Shown: positions 7,681 to 15,418 of the stretch, piece after piece
How positions within the stretch are numbered: position 1 is the first letter of the stretch
Layout of the letters: every line of letters begins with the position of its first letter
Assembly (NCBI GenBank): GCA_965262315.1
Contig: CBDHFJ010000086.1
Coordinates: 1-16,645, forward strand
DNA: 16,645 nucleotides
Direction: 5' to 3'
From: JBCCFK01 sp965262315
GTDB lineage: Bacteria; Actinomycetota; Acidimicrobiia; Acidimicrobiales; UBA8592
The notes under the pieces: generated by a model
Database searches by the model: none
The model's input: the letters and a program-made list of their open reading frames with translations, nothing else
Told to the model about the DNA's origin: nothing
Made by a program: the position numbers and the translations under genes

Positions 7681-8814
7681 TCAGGACACCGCCAGGGAGC
7701 GCAGGTCGGCGGCCACCTGGGGGTCGCCGGCCCAGTCGGCGATGTCGGCGGCCGCATCGACCACCGAGGGGTGACGGTCGGCCGGCGGCACACGGTGGAG
7801 TTGACCGACCATCTCGTCCAGCCGACCGCCGACGTGCAGCCCGAAAGCCAGCCAGCGAGCGTGGTACCGATCGGGCTCGCGATGGAAGATCTCCTCCAGC
7901 TCGTCGACACCTCGCTGACCGAAGGTCTCCGACGCGACCACGAGGGCGTAGACCCCGGGTGGCACCTGGCCGGGCAGGCGTTCGAGCAGGCGGCGGGCCT
8001 CCGGGCCGTGCCCCGAGAGCGCTGCGGTCTCGACCGCTGCCACCTTGAACTGCAACTGGCCACCGGGAGGGAGCTTCGCCATGACGGCAACGGCGCGGTC
8101 CTCGGCGCCGTCTTCGCGCTCGCTGAGCGCGACGAGGGTGGCGCGCGCCTCCTCGGCTCGTTGTTGCTCGGCCCGAGCGCGCGCAGGCGCCCGAATGGCC
8201 GCGATGTTGGTGAACACCGCCCAGCCGAACACGATCGCGGCGAACATGTAGCCGGCGATGATCAGCGCCACCGCGGCACCGACGCCGGTGACGATCGACA
8301 CGATGCTCGCCCGCTTCCACCGCTGTTCGCGAGAGCCGGGAAGCATCTCGGCCAGGACGTGGCCGCCGTCGAGCGGCAGGACGGGCAACAGGTTGACCAG
8401 CCCCCAACCGAGGTTGATCCAGAGCACCACGATCACGAAGAACCGGAGATTGCCGGTGCCGAAGCCCCCCGCCGCCAGCGCCACCGCGGCCACCACCCCG
8501 CCCAGGATCACCCCGGCGAAGGGCCCGGCCAGCGCGACCGAGATCAAGTGCCATCTGGAGGCGTCCGCCCGCGGCTGCCAGTGGGTGAGCCCGCCGAAGC
8601 TGTACAGGTCGATCGTCGGCTCGGACCCCAACCGACGAGCAGCGAAGGCGTGACCCAGCTCGTGCCACAGGATCGAGATCGCGGCCACCGCCGTCCAGAT
8701 CGCGACCGTCGCCACCGTGGCGCCGGGGAACAGGCCCAGCAGGATCACGACCAGGAAGAACGAGGCCTGGACGCGCACGGGGAACCCGAACAGGGTGAAC
8801 GACACGCCCGACAT
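7681..8814 (-). CDS. Site-2-type (M50) zinc metalloprotease with C-terminal helical extension
   Basis: 377 aa. A polytopic membrane protease of the S2P/SpoIVFB type that cleaves substrates inside the membrane. The zinc site is complete: HELGH at 51-55 in the second hydrophobic segment, and the third ligand in the LPLDGGH stretch (Asp149). Hydrophobic segments lie at about 15-30, 33-50, 88-115, 122-146 and 168-203. Residues about 205-377 form a soluble, Ala/Arg/Glu-rich helical region with TPR-like character (for example AALSGHGPEARRLLERLPG) in place of the PDZ or CBS domain many family members carry; that description is by eye. Start ATG 8814 has GGAG 11 nt upstream and lies 8 nt behind the cimA stop, so it is probably the last gene of the leuB-ilvE-cimA operon. 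No anti-sigma-factor or other evident substrate is encoded nearby. Confidence 0.9.
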   Translation of the reverse strand: MSGVSFTLFGFPVRVQASFFLVVILLGLFPGATVATVAIWTAVAAISILWHELGHAFAARRLGSEPTIDLYSFGGLTHWQPRADASRWHLISVALAGPFAGVILGGVVAAVALAAGGFGTGNLRFFVIVVLWINLGWGLVNLLPVLPLDGGHVLAEMLPGSREQRWKRASIVSIVTGVGAAVALIIAGYMFAAIVFGWAVFTNIAAIRAPARARAEQQRAEEARATLVALSEREDGAEDRAVAVMAKLPPGGQLQFKVAAVETAALSGHGPEARRLLERLPGQVPPGVYALVVASETFGQRGVDELEEIFHREPDRYHARWLAFGLHVGGRLDEMVGQLHRVPPADRHPSVVDAAADIADWAGDPQVAADLRSLAVS

Positions 8815-8822
8815 GGGCTCGG

Positions 8823-10418
8823 CTACTCCGCCAGGAGGAGGCCGTAGACGATGGAGTCGATCAGGGCCTGCCAGCTCGCCTCGATGATGTTCTCCGAGAC
8901 GCCGATGGTGGTCCAGTTGTTCTCCCCGTCGGTGGAGTCGAGCAGGACTCGGGTGATCGCGCCGGTGCCCTTGTCGGTGTCGAGCACGCGGACCTTGTAG
9001 TCGGTGAGTGAGATGCGGCCGAGCGCGGGCAGGCGTTCGAGCAGCACCGACCGGAGCGCGGTGTCGATGGCGTTCACCGGGCCGTTGCCCTCGCCGATAC
9101 CGACCAGACGCTCACCGGCAACCCAGAGCTTCACGACCGCTTCGGTGTCGACGTCGACCGACACGTCGTTCCAGGCCCGGCTGCCGGCCCCCTTGTGGTG
9201 GGTGTCGACGTGGAAGGACTCGATGGTGAAGAAGTCCTGCTCCCAGCCGGCGGCGCCACGCATCAACAGTTCGAGCGATGCGTCCGCGACCTCGAAGTGG
9301 TAGCCCTCGTGCTCGAGCCGCTTCAGCGCCTCGACGACGTCGGCCAGCGCCTTGCCGTCGAGATCGAGCCCCATCTGCTTGGCCTTGAGCTCGAGCGTGG
9401 ATTTGCCGGCCATCTCCGACACCACGAACCGGGTGCCGTTGCCGACCAGCTCGGGATCGATGTGTTCGTAGGCGTCGGGGCGACGAGCGATGGCCGACGT
9501 GTGCAGCCCGGCCTTGTGCGCGAAGGCGGATTTGCCGGTGTAGGGCTGCTGGGCCGCGGGAGTGAAGTTGACGAGCTCGGCCACGTGGTGCGAGACCGAC
9601 GTGAGATGCTCGAGTCGATCCTGCGGGATGGTCTCGATGCCCATCTTGAGGCTCAGGTTGGCGATGATCGGGATCAGGTCGCAGTTGCCGGTGCGTTCGC
9701 CGTAGCCGTTGATCGTGCCCTGGACCTGGACCGCACCACCGACCACGCCGGCGATGGCATTGGCGATGCCGCACCCGGTGTCGTTGTGCAGGTGCACACC
9801 GACACCGCAGTCGACATGGGCCACGACCGCTTCGACCGCCTCGGTCACGTCGTGCGGAAGTGAGCCGCCGTTGGTGTCGCACAGGATCAGGCGCTCGGCG
9901 CCGGCCATGGCCGCGGCTTCGAGCACGCGGAGCGAGAACTCGGGGTTGTGCTTGTAGCCGTCGAAGAAGTGCTCGGCGTCGAAGAAGACCCGGCGGCCCT
10001 GCGCCACCAGGTACTCGACCGAGTCGGCCACCATGGCCACGCCCTCGTCGAGCGTGGTTCGGAGCGCCTCGGTCACGTGGTAGTCCCAGCACTTGCCGAC
10101 GATGCAGACCACCTCGGTCCCGGCGGCCAGCAGGTTCTCGAGCGTCTGGTCCTCGTCGACCTTCCCCTTCACCCGACGGGTCGAACCGAAGGCCACGAAC
10201 GTCGAGTTCTCGAGCTGGAGCTCGTCCTTGGCCCGGGCGAAGAACTCGTCGTCCTTGGGGTTGGCGCCCGGCCAGCCCCCCTCGATGTAGTGCACTCCCA
10301 GCCGGTCGAGCTGCTCGGCGATCCGCAGCTTGTCCTCGACCGTCAGCGAGATGCCTTCGAGCTGGCTGCCGTCTCGCAGCGTGGTGTCGTAGATCTCGAC
10401 GGCAGGGGGTGCGGGCAT
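8823..10418 (-). CDS. cimA: Citramalate synthase
   Basis: 531 aa, the length expected for the Geobacter-type CimA. It condenses pyruvate with acetyl-CoA to (R)-citramalate, the first step of the threonine-independent route to isoleucine. The N-terminal TIM barrel (about 5-290) carries YDTTLRDGSQ (10-19; Arg15 and Asp16 catalytic and metal-binding), IEGGWPGANPKD (45-56), the metal-binding HLHN (209-212) and NGYGERTGNCDL (237-248). A linker helical region follows, with HKAGLH at 301-306. The C-terminal LeuA-type dimer domain (about 400-531) is the usual site of feedback by isoleucine. EGGWPG and the overall length fit CimA better than isopropylmalate synthase LeuA or homocitrate synthase. A strong GGAGGG Shine-Dalgarno lies in the last codons of ilvE, 8 nt before the ATG. 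It neighbours ilvE and leuB, which act downstream of it. Confidence 0.93.
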   Translation of the reverse strand: MPAPPAVEIYDTTLRDGSQLEGISLTVEDKLRIAEQLDRLGVHYIEGGWPGANPKDDEFFARAKDELQLENSTFVAFGSTRRVKGKVDEDQTLENLLAAGTEVVCIVGKCWDYHVTEALRTTLDEGVAMVADSVEYLVAQGRRVFFDAEHFFDGYKHNPEFSLRVLEAAAMAGAERLILCDTNGGSLPHDVTEAVEAVVAHVDCGVGVHLHNDTGCGIANAIAGVVGGAVQVQGTINGYGERTGNCDLIPIIANLSLKMGIETIPQDRLEHLTSVSHHVAELVNFTPAAQQPYTGKSAFAHKAGLHTSAIARRPDAYEHIDPELVGNGTRFVVSEMAGKSTLELKAKQMGLDLDGKALADVVEALKRLEHEGYHFEVADASLELLMRGAAGWEQDFFTIESFHVDTHHKGAGSRAWNDVSVDVDTEAVVKLWVAGERLVGIGEGNGPVNAIDTALRSVLLERLPALGRISLTDYKVRVLDTDKGTGAITRVLLDSTDGENNWTTIGVSENIIEASWQALIDSIVYGLLLAE

Positions 10419-10422
10419 GGGA

Positions 10423-11442
10423 TCAACCCTCCACGGGGGTGAGCCAGTTGTGGGGATCGGGAGCGTCGCCGACCTGGAGCGTGGTCAGCGCGTCGCGGAG
10501 CTTCAGGGTGTTCGGACCGGGCTGGCCGTCGCCGACGGTGATCCGGTCGTCGACGACAACGGTACCCACAGGAGCAACAACTGCTGCAGTCCCCGACAGG
10601 AACACCTCGCCGCCGGCTTCTGCCCATGCCTGGAGTTCGGAAACGGTGAGCTGCCGCTCCTCGACGTCGTAGCCGAGGTCGGCGGCGAGCTTGATCAACG
10701 AGTCTCGGGTGACGCCGTGCAGGAACGACTCGTCGAGCGCGCGGGTGACGACCTTGTCGTCGTCGACGAGGAAGAAGTTCGAGGCACCGGTCTCGGTGAT
10801 GTCGTCGCCGGTGGCGAAGAGCACCTGGTCGGCGCCGTGGTCCCTCTTGGCGGCGAGGGTGGGGCCCAGCGCCATGGCGTAGTTGGCGCCGCTCTTGACC
10901 ATGCCGAATTGGGGCGTCGTTCGAGGCACCTTGGTCTCGACGTAGATCGTCAGCGGCCGCACGCCCCCGGCGAAGTAGTCACCGACCGGCGAGCAGATCA
11001 CGTACAGCAGGGCCGTGTCGCTGGGCACGGCGGCGGCGCCGATGTTCTCGGTGGTGCCGATCATCGTGGGTCGGATGTACAACGAGCCGGGCTGTTCGGG
11101 CGTGAAGGCGGCGTTGGCCTCGACCGCGTCGACGATCATCTGCCGGACGATCGACGCGTCCGGCGCCGGCATCTGGAGCCGCTCGATGCTCTGGCACATC
11201 CGCGCGACGTGGTCGTCGAGCCGGAAGATCGCCAGCGAGCCGTCGCTCTGGCGATGCGCCTTGAGGCCCTCGAAGCACGCGCTGCCGTAGTGGAACACGT
11301 GGGTGGCCGGATGGAACGAGAAGTTCTCCAACGGAACGACGTGGCCGGGGTAGTCATAGACCCCATCGGCCATCGTGGCCATGGTCATCTTGTCCCCGAA
11401 CAGGGTGCCGAACGGGGCGGAGAAGGGATCAGCGTCAGCCAT
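10423..11442 (-). CDS. ilvE: Branched-chain amino acid aminotransferase
   Basis: 339 aa. A PLP enzyme (fold type IV) that interconverts leucine, isoleucine and valine with their 2-oxo acids, using glutamate as amino donor. The PLP-binding Lys183 sits in MVKSGANYA. The class signature ETGASNFFLV is at 217-226 and the phosphate/substrate loop GTAAVVAPVG at 284-293. The N-terminal HYGSACFEGLKAHR (51-64) is typical of branched-chain transaminases rather than D-amino acid transaminase or ADC lyase. Length and motifs resemble the eukaryotic-like/mycobacterial IlvE branch. The ATG follows the leuB stop by 9 nt, and GAGG overlapping that stop gives a Shine-Dalgarno. cimA starts 4 nt after its own stop. 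It carries out the last step for the products of the surrounding pathway genes. Confidence 0.95.
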   Translation of the reverse strand: MADADPFSAPFGTLFGDKMTMATMADGVYDYPGHVVPLENFSFHPATHVFHYGSACFEGLKAHRQSDGSLAIFRLDDHVARMCQSIERLQMPAPDASIVRQMIVDAVEANAAFTPEQPGSLYIRPTMIGTTENIGAAAVPSDTALLYVICSPVGDYFAGGVRPLTIYVETKVPRTTPQFGMVKSGANYAMALGPTLAAKRDHGADQVLFATGDDITETGASNFFLVDDDKVVTRALDESFLHGVTRDSLIKLAADLGYDVEERQLTVSELQAWAEAGGEVFLSGTAAVVAPVGTVVVDDRITVGDGQPGPNTLKLRDALTTLQVGDAPDPHNWLTPVEG

Positions 11443-11451
11443 GGAGTCGCC

Positions 11452-12444
11452 TCAGAGCTTCGCCGAGATCGCGTCGCCGATCTCGGTGGTGGTGCCGGAC
11501 ATGTTCAGACAAGCATCGCACGCCGCTCGAATTCGGTCAGCTGCGTCGGCCTCGCCGAGGAAGTCCAGCATCAGGGCGCCCGACAAGATGGCGGCGGTGG
11601 GGTTGGCCTGGCCGGTACCGACGATGTCGGGAGCCGAGCCGTGGACGGGCTCGAACATGGAGGGGGCGGTGCGTTCCGGGTTCATGTTGGCCGAGCTCGC
11701 CAGCCCGATGCCGCCCGAGACCGCGCCACCCAGATCGGTGAGGATGTCGCCGAACAGGTTGTCGGTCACGATCACGTCGTAGCGCTGGGGATCCTGCACG
11801 AAGTAGATGCAGGCGGCGTCGACGTGGTTGTACGCGGTCTCGACATCGGGGTACTCGGTGGCCACCTCGTTGAAGGTGCGCTCCCAGAGATCACCCGAGA
11901 AGGTGAGCACGTTGGTCTTGTGTACCAACGTCAGGTGCTTCTTCTCGCGGCTGCGCGCCAGCTCGAAGCCGTAGCGGACGCAGCGCTCGACACCCATGCG
12001 GGTGTTGACCGAGCCCTGGGTGGCGATCTCGTGGGGGGTGTTGGCGCGCAGGAGGCCACCCTCGCCGGCGTAGGTCCCCTCCGTGTTCTCGCGGATCACC
12101 AGGAAGTCATGTGGGTCGCCGTGCTCGCCGCCGTCGTGCACGAACGGGCGCAGGTTGATGTAGAGGTCCAGGTCGAACCGCATCTTGAGCAGGAGCCCAC
12201 GCTCGATGACCCCCGGCGGCACCTCGGGTGTCCCGACGGCGCCGAGATAGAGCACGTCGAGCCCTCGCCACTCCTCGAGCACCGAGTCGGGCAGGATCGT
12301 GCCGTCCTTCAGGTAGCGGGCACCACCCAGGTCGTAGTCGACGGTCTCGAGCTCCACCCCTGCGGCGCGAATCACCTTCAACCCCTCGGCGATGACCTCG
12401 GGACCGATCCCGTCGCCACCGATGACTCCGACCTTGTGCGCCAT
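11452..12444 (-). CDS. leuB: 3-isopropylmalate dehydrogenase
   Basis: 330 aa from ATG 12444. NAD-dependent oxidative decarboxylation of 3-isopropylmalate to 4-methyl-2-oxopentanoate (leucine pathway), and of 3-methylmalate to 2-oxobutyrate when fed by CimA. The N-terminus VGVIGGDGIGPEV is the family opening. RGLLLKMRFDLDLYINLRP (about 82-100) supplies the substrate-binding arginines and the sequence type that separates LeuB from isocitrate dehydrogenase. RENTEG, KTNVL, VTDNLFGDILTD (metal-binding Asp) and EPVHGSAPDI (NAD site) follow. It reads closely like the mycobacterial LeuB type; a D-malate/tartrate dehydrogenase role is possible but unlikely in this context. The frame is open up to 12528, but the conserved start fits ATG 12444, preceded by GGGAGAG. 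First gene of the leuB-ilvE-cimA-protease operon, divergent from greA. Confidence 0.95.
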   Translation of the reverse strand: MAHKVGVIGGDGIGPEVIAEGLKVIRAAGVELETVDYDLGGARYLKDGTILPDSVLEEWRGLDVLYLGAVGTPEVPPGVIERGLLLKMRFDLDLYINLRPFVHDGGEHGDPHDFLVIRENTEGTYAGEGGLLRANTPHEIATQGSVNTRMGVERCVRYGFELARSREKKHLTLVHKTNVLTFSGDLWERTFNEVATEYPDVETAYNHVDAACIYFVQDPQRYDVIVTDNLFGDILTDLGGAVSGGIGLASSANMNPERTAPSMFEPVHGSAPDIVGTGQANPTAAILSGALMLDFLGEADAADRIRAACDACLNMSGTTTEIGDAISAKL

Positions 12445-12498
12445 GTCGATCTTCTCTCCCGAGGCTCGAAGCCGCCCTGCTGCGGCCGATGCGGGCGA

Positions 12499-12528
12499 AT
12501 TGTCCCCCGCTCGGTGAGGCGGCCGCAA
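12499..12528 (-). promoter_or_regulatory. Candidate leuB operon promoter
   Basis: On the minus strand TTGCGG (12528-12523) and GACAAT (12504-12499) are 18 bp apart, a plausible sigma-70-like -35/-10 pair. This would give a leader of roughly 48 nt before leuB. No leader peptide, T-box or attenuator is apparent in that leader. The boxes are only partial matches. Confidence 0.35.
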
Positions 12529-12547
12529 ACCACCCGCGGCCGGGCGA

Positions 12548-12559
12548 TAACCTTTCCCG
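12548..12559 (+). promoter_or_regulatory. Candidate leaderless promoter of greA (-10 box)
   Basis: TAACCT at 12548-12553 is followed by six bases and the ATG at 12560. That places transcription start on the A of the start codon, the classic leaderless arrangement. No Shine-Dalgarno is present upstream, which agrees. The 115-bp divergent leuB/greA spacer (12445-12559) also holds the leuB promoter candidate. Confidence 0.6.
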
Positions 12560-13027
12560 ATGGCTCAGCAACAACAGCTCTCCCAAGCGGCGTTCGACCG
12601 CCTGAAGGCCGAGTTCGACGAACTCACCACGATCGGCCGTGTCGAGATCGCCAAGAAGATCGAGACCGCGCGAGAGCTGGGCGACCTCTCCGAGAACGGC
12701 GACTACCACGCCGCCAAGGAGGAGCAGGGCAAGATGGAGGGCCGGATCGCCCACCTGTCCCAGATGATCGAGAACGCGGTCATCGTGGAGGACAGCGGCG
12801 ACGGCGACGTCGTCGGCGCCGGGTCGGTCGTGTCCATCCGGTACGAGGGCGACGACGACGTGGAGCGCTATCTGGTGGGGTCGATCGAGGAGCGCGTCGA
12901 CGACCTCGACGTGATCTCGCCGAGCTCCCCGCTGGGGAGTGCCCTCATCGGAGCCTCGGTGGGCGATACCGTCAACTACGAGGCCCCCGGCGGCACGCTC
13001 GCCGTGGAGATCACTGCGATCGACTGA
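12560..13027 (+). CDS. greA: Transcription elongation factor GreA
   Basis: 155 aa, usual length. GreA binds RNA polymerase, reaches through its secondary channel and stimulates cleavage of backtracked RNA. The N-terminal antiparallel coiled coil (about 8-75) carries the tip motif GDLSENGDYHAAKEEQ, where Asp42 and Glu45 are the acidic residues that hold the catalytic magnesium. The C-terminal FKBP-like domain (about 80-155) ends with SPLGSALIGASVGDTVNYEAPGG, the typical polymerase-binding surface. Both halves align by eye with the enterobacterial protein, so a Gre-like homologue lacking cleavage activity is unlikely. The start is fixed by the leaderless promoter geometry. A membrane-protein gene follows 26 bp later on the same strand. 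Confidence 0.97.
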   Translation: MAQQQQLSQAAFDRLKAEFDELTTIGRVEIAKKIETARELGDLSENGDYHAAKEEQGKMEGRIAHLSQMIENAVIVEDSGDGDVVGAGSVVSIRYEGDDDVERYLVGSIEERVDDLDVISPSSPLGSALIGASVGDTVNYEAPGGTLAVEITAID

Positions 13028-13053
13028 CTCCCGCCGCCGGACCCCGACCCACC

Positions 13054-14001
13054 ATGGCCGACGAGCACGAAGGACCTGACCCCGGCGCGGCCGACGACCT
13101 GTTCGTGACCGCGGCCCGCCGACCCGAGGCGGAACCCCTCGACGCGCCCGACAGCCCCGAGCTGACCACGGAGCCCGACGACACCGAGCCCCACGACACC
13201 ACCGAGCCGGCCGAGCCCGGCGACCGGGACAGCGACGGGGACAACGACGGGCCGATCACCTCGGCGGAGTCGCCGTACCCGGATGGTGGCGGTGGCGCCC
13301 GGGACACTGCACCGACTCCGACGGCATCGGTCGAACTGGATCGGCACCAGCCGCCACGCGCCGCATCGTTCAGTCACCACCGCCCGCCGCCCACCGGGCC
13401 CGACGGTGCGGGCGGCTATCGAGCCGGCGCGTACCCGGCCGGTCCCCCGGTGCCGGTGCAGCCGTCGTTCGGCCGCCGCGCCCCACGGCAGGGACCGCGC
13501 CCGGACGCGGACGGGTACTACCCCGGCGACTACTACCTCGGCACCGATTGGACACGAGTGGTCATCGGCGGACTCCTCGCCATCACGCTCAGCGTCATCG
13601 CCGTCGCCGCGGGTCTGTGGCTCTACGACGAGTTCGATCCCCGCAACGAGGACGACGAGGTCGCCACCGAGGCGACACCGACGCCCGTGGCGCTCGTGCC
13701 CGTCTACGCGTGCGCCGGTGACGCGGCGGCCGTGACCGAGACGCCTGCCCCCAATCCCCTGCTCATCGCCGGGCGGACGGCGGACAGTCGCTGGCTCGCC
13801 TTCCGCAACCCCGCCGCCCCGCCGCTCCAGCTGTGGTTCCTGGCCTCGGAGCTCCCGGACTTCGATGCGTCGACCGTCGGGGTGGTGCCCTGCGCGTCGT
13901 CGCCTCAGGAGTTCCCCACGCCGCGAGCGATCGCCGGGGAGCTGCCGGACCGACCCCCGCCCACCTCGGGCCCCACGCCAACGCCGCTTCCCACACCGTA
14001 G
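13054..14001 (+). CDS. Single-span membrane protein with a disordered N-terminus and possible SH3-like outer domain
   Basis: 315 aa, unrecognised by name. Residues 1-165 are low-complexity: first Asp/Glu/Pro/Thr-rich (to about 90), then Pro/Gly/Arg/Tyr-rich, ending YYPGDYYLGTDWTR. One TM helix spans about 168-191, with the N-terminus predicted inside. The outer part (about 200-315) has a core at 217-282 whose pattern (VYACAGD, LIAGRTADSRWLAFRN, LWFLASELPD, VGVVPC) resembles a bacterial SH3 domain. Two Cys (220 and 280) could form a disulfide. A Pro/Thr-rich tail PTSGPTPTPLPTP ends it. The ATG at 13054 opens the acidic stretch but has no clear Shine-Dalgarno, so the start is uncertain. The frame is also open far upstream, antisense to leuB and ilvE, and I reject that extension. 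It lies between greA and leuC, probably cotranscribed with greA. An envelope or peptidoglycan-binding role is inference. Confidence 0.75.
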   Translation: MADEHEGPDPGAADDLFVTAARRPEAEPLDAPDSPELTTEPDDTEPHDTTEPAEPGDRDSDGDNDGPITSAESPYPDGGGGARDTAPTPTASVELDRHQPPRAASFSHHRPPPTGPDGAGGYRAGAYPAGPPVPVQPSFGRRAPRQGPRPDADGYYPGDYYLGTDWTRVVIGGLLAITLSVIAVAAGLWLYDEFDPRNEDDEVATEATPTPVALVPVYACAGDAAAVTETPAPNPLLIAGRTADSRWLAFRNPAAPPLQLWFLASELPDFDASTVGVVPCASSPQEFPTPRAIAGELPDRPPPTSGPTPTPLPTP

Positions 14002-14006
14002 ACCCG

Positions 14007-14020
14007 TAGGCTGCGTCCCC
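14007..14020 (+). promoter_or_regulatory. Candidate near-leaderless promoter of leuCD (-10 box)
   Basis: TAGGCT at 14007-14012 lies 8 nt before the leuC ATG (14021). It would start transcription at about 14019-14021, giving a leader of 0-2 nt. The short 19-bp gap to the previous gene also allows read-through from greA. Confidence 0.45.
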
Positions 14021-15418
14021 ATGGCACGCACCCTCAGTCAGAAGGTCTGGGACAACCACGTCGTCCATGCGGGCGACGGTGAGCCGGACCTGCTCTACAT
14101 CGACCTCCACCTCGTGCACGAGGTGACCTCGCCGCAGGCCTTCGACGGCCTCCGCCTGTCGGGCCGTGGGGTGCGGCGCCCCGACCTGACCGTGGCCACC
14201 GAGGACCACAACGTCCCCACCGCCGACATCGACCAGCCGATCGCCGACCCGATCAGCCGCAAGCAGGTCGAGACGCTGCGCACCAACGCCGAGGAGTTCG
14301 GCATCACCCTGTTCCCGATGGGCGACCCCAACCAGGGCATCGTCCACGTGATCGGCCCCGAGCAGGGCCTCACCCAGCCCGGCATGACGGTGGTGTGCGG
14401 CGACAGCCACACGTCGACCCACGGCGCGTTCGGCGCCCTGGCGTTCGGGATCGGGACCAGCGAGGTCGAACACGTCCTCGCCACCCAGACCCTGCCCCAG
14501 AGCCCGCAGGAGACGATGGCGATCACGGTCGACGGCGAACTGCCGGCCGGCTCCACGGCCAAGGACGTCGTACTCGCCATCCTCGGCGCCGTCGGCACCG
14601 GCGGCGGCATCGGTGCCATCGCCGAGTTCCGGGGCCCGGTCATCGAGGCGCTCTCGATGGAGGGCCGCATGACCGTGTGCAACATGTCGATCGAGTTCGG
14701 CGCCAAGGCCGGCCTGATCGCCCCCGACGAGACGACCTTCGCCTACCTCGAGGGCCGCAAGCACGCCCCCAAGGGCGCCGACTGGGACGCCGCCGTCGCC
14801 GCGTGGAAGGAACTGCGCACCGACGACGGCGCCACCTTCGACCGCGAGGTCGTGCTGAACGGCGCCGACATCGTCCCCCACGTCACCTGGGGAACGAACC
14901 CGGGTCAGGTCATCCCGGTCAACGGCACCATCCCCGGCCCCGACGACTTCGGAGACGCCGCCGAGAAGGAAGCCGCCGGTCGAGCCCTCGAGTACATGGG
15001 CCTCACCGCCGGCTCGCCCATGAACCAGGTCGCCGTCGACACGGTGTTCATCGGGTCGTGCACCAACAGCCGCATCGAGGACTTGCGGTCCGCCGCCGCC
15101 GTGGCCGAGGGCCGCAAGGTCGCCGACGGCATCCGTACCCTGGTCGTGCCCGGCTCTGGCCCGGTCAAGGCTCAGGCCGAAGCCGAGGGGCTCCACGAGA
15201 TCTTCCTCGAGGCCGGCTTCGACTGGCGCGAGCCCGGTTGCTCGATGTGCCTGGCGATGAACCCCGACAAGCTCGCCCCCGGCGAGCGGTCGGCGTCCAC
15301 GTCCAACCGCAACTTCGAGGGACGCCAGGGCCGTGGTGGCCGCACCCATCTGGTCTCCCCGGCGGTGGCCGCGGCCACCGCGATCGCCGGCCACTTCACC
15401 ACCCCGGAGGCGCTGTGA
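14021..15418 (+). CDS. leuC: 3-isopropylmalate dehydratase, large subunit
   Basis: 465 aa, normal for bacterial LeuC. With LeuD it forms the 4Fe-4S isomerase that converts 2-isopropylmalate to 3-isopropylmalate, and citramalate to 3-methylmalate in the CimA route. The three cluster cysteines are present: Cys347 in GSCTNSR, and Cys407 and Cys410 in PGCSMCLAMN. Other family marks are TEDHNVPT (60-67), GDSHTSTHGAFGALAFGIGTSEVE (127-150) and GRGGRTHLVSP near the end. The frame is open from 13865, but MARTLSQKVWDNHVV at 14021 is the conserved start and sits behind a -10-like box. The TGA overlaps the leuD GTG (GTGA), so the subunits are coupled. Bacterial LeuC is favoured over homoaconitase because of its length and the adjacent LeuD. 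Confidence 0.97.
   Translation: MARTLSQKVWDNHVVHAGDGEPDLLYIDLHLVHEVTSPQAFDGLRLSGRGVRRPDLTVATEDHNVPTADIDQPIADPISRKQVETLRTNAEEFGITLFPMGDPNQGIVHVIGPEQGLTQPGMTVVCGDSHTSTHGAFGALAFGIGTSEVEHVLATQTLPQSPQETMAITVDGELPAGSTAKDVVLAILGAVGTGGGIGAIAEFRGPVIEALSMEGRMTVCNMSIEFGAKAGLIAPDETTFAYLEGRKHAPKGADWDAAVAAWKELRTDDGATFDREVVLNGADIVPHVTWGTNPGQVIPVNGTIPGPDDFGDAAEKEAAGRALEYMGLTAGSPMNQVAVDTVFIGSCTNSRIEDLRSAAAVAEGRKVADGIRTLVVPGSGPVKAQAEAEGLHEIFLEAGFDWREPGCSMCLAMNPDKLAPGERSASTSNRNFEGRQGRGGRTHLVSPAVAAATAIAGHFTTPEAL

Noticed and set aside
7772..8848. Plus-strand open frame of 358 codons opposite the M50 protease
   Set aside because: Antisense to a gene with an intact HELGH and LDGGH zinc site; Arg/Asp/His-rich shadow without a domain.
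12445..12528. 28-residue N-terminal extension of LeuB
   Set aside because: The conserved dehydrogenase start (VGVIGGDGIGPEV) follows ATG 12444 directly. The extension is Ala/Arg-rich and covers the likely promoter.
12482..12541. Three GCGGCC boxes (12482, 12519, 12536) between leuB and greA as an operator
   Set aside because: Irregular spacing (37 and 17 bp) and a hexamer expected by chance at this GC content. One is part of an 8-bp palindrome, but nothing else supports a binding site.
10417..13053. Upstream part of a 1194-codon plus-strand open frame
   Set aside because: It is antisense to ilvE and leuB and then runs out of frame through greA. Composition is the Gly/Val/Arg/His-rich pattern of a GC shadow. 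Only the part from 13054 looks like a protein.
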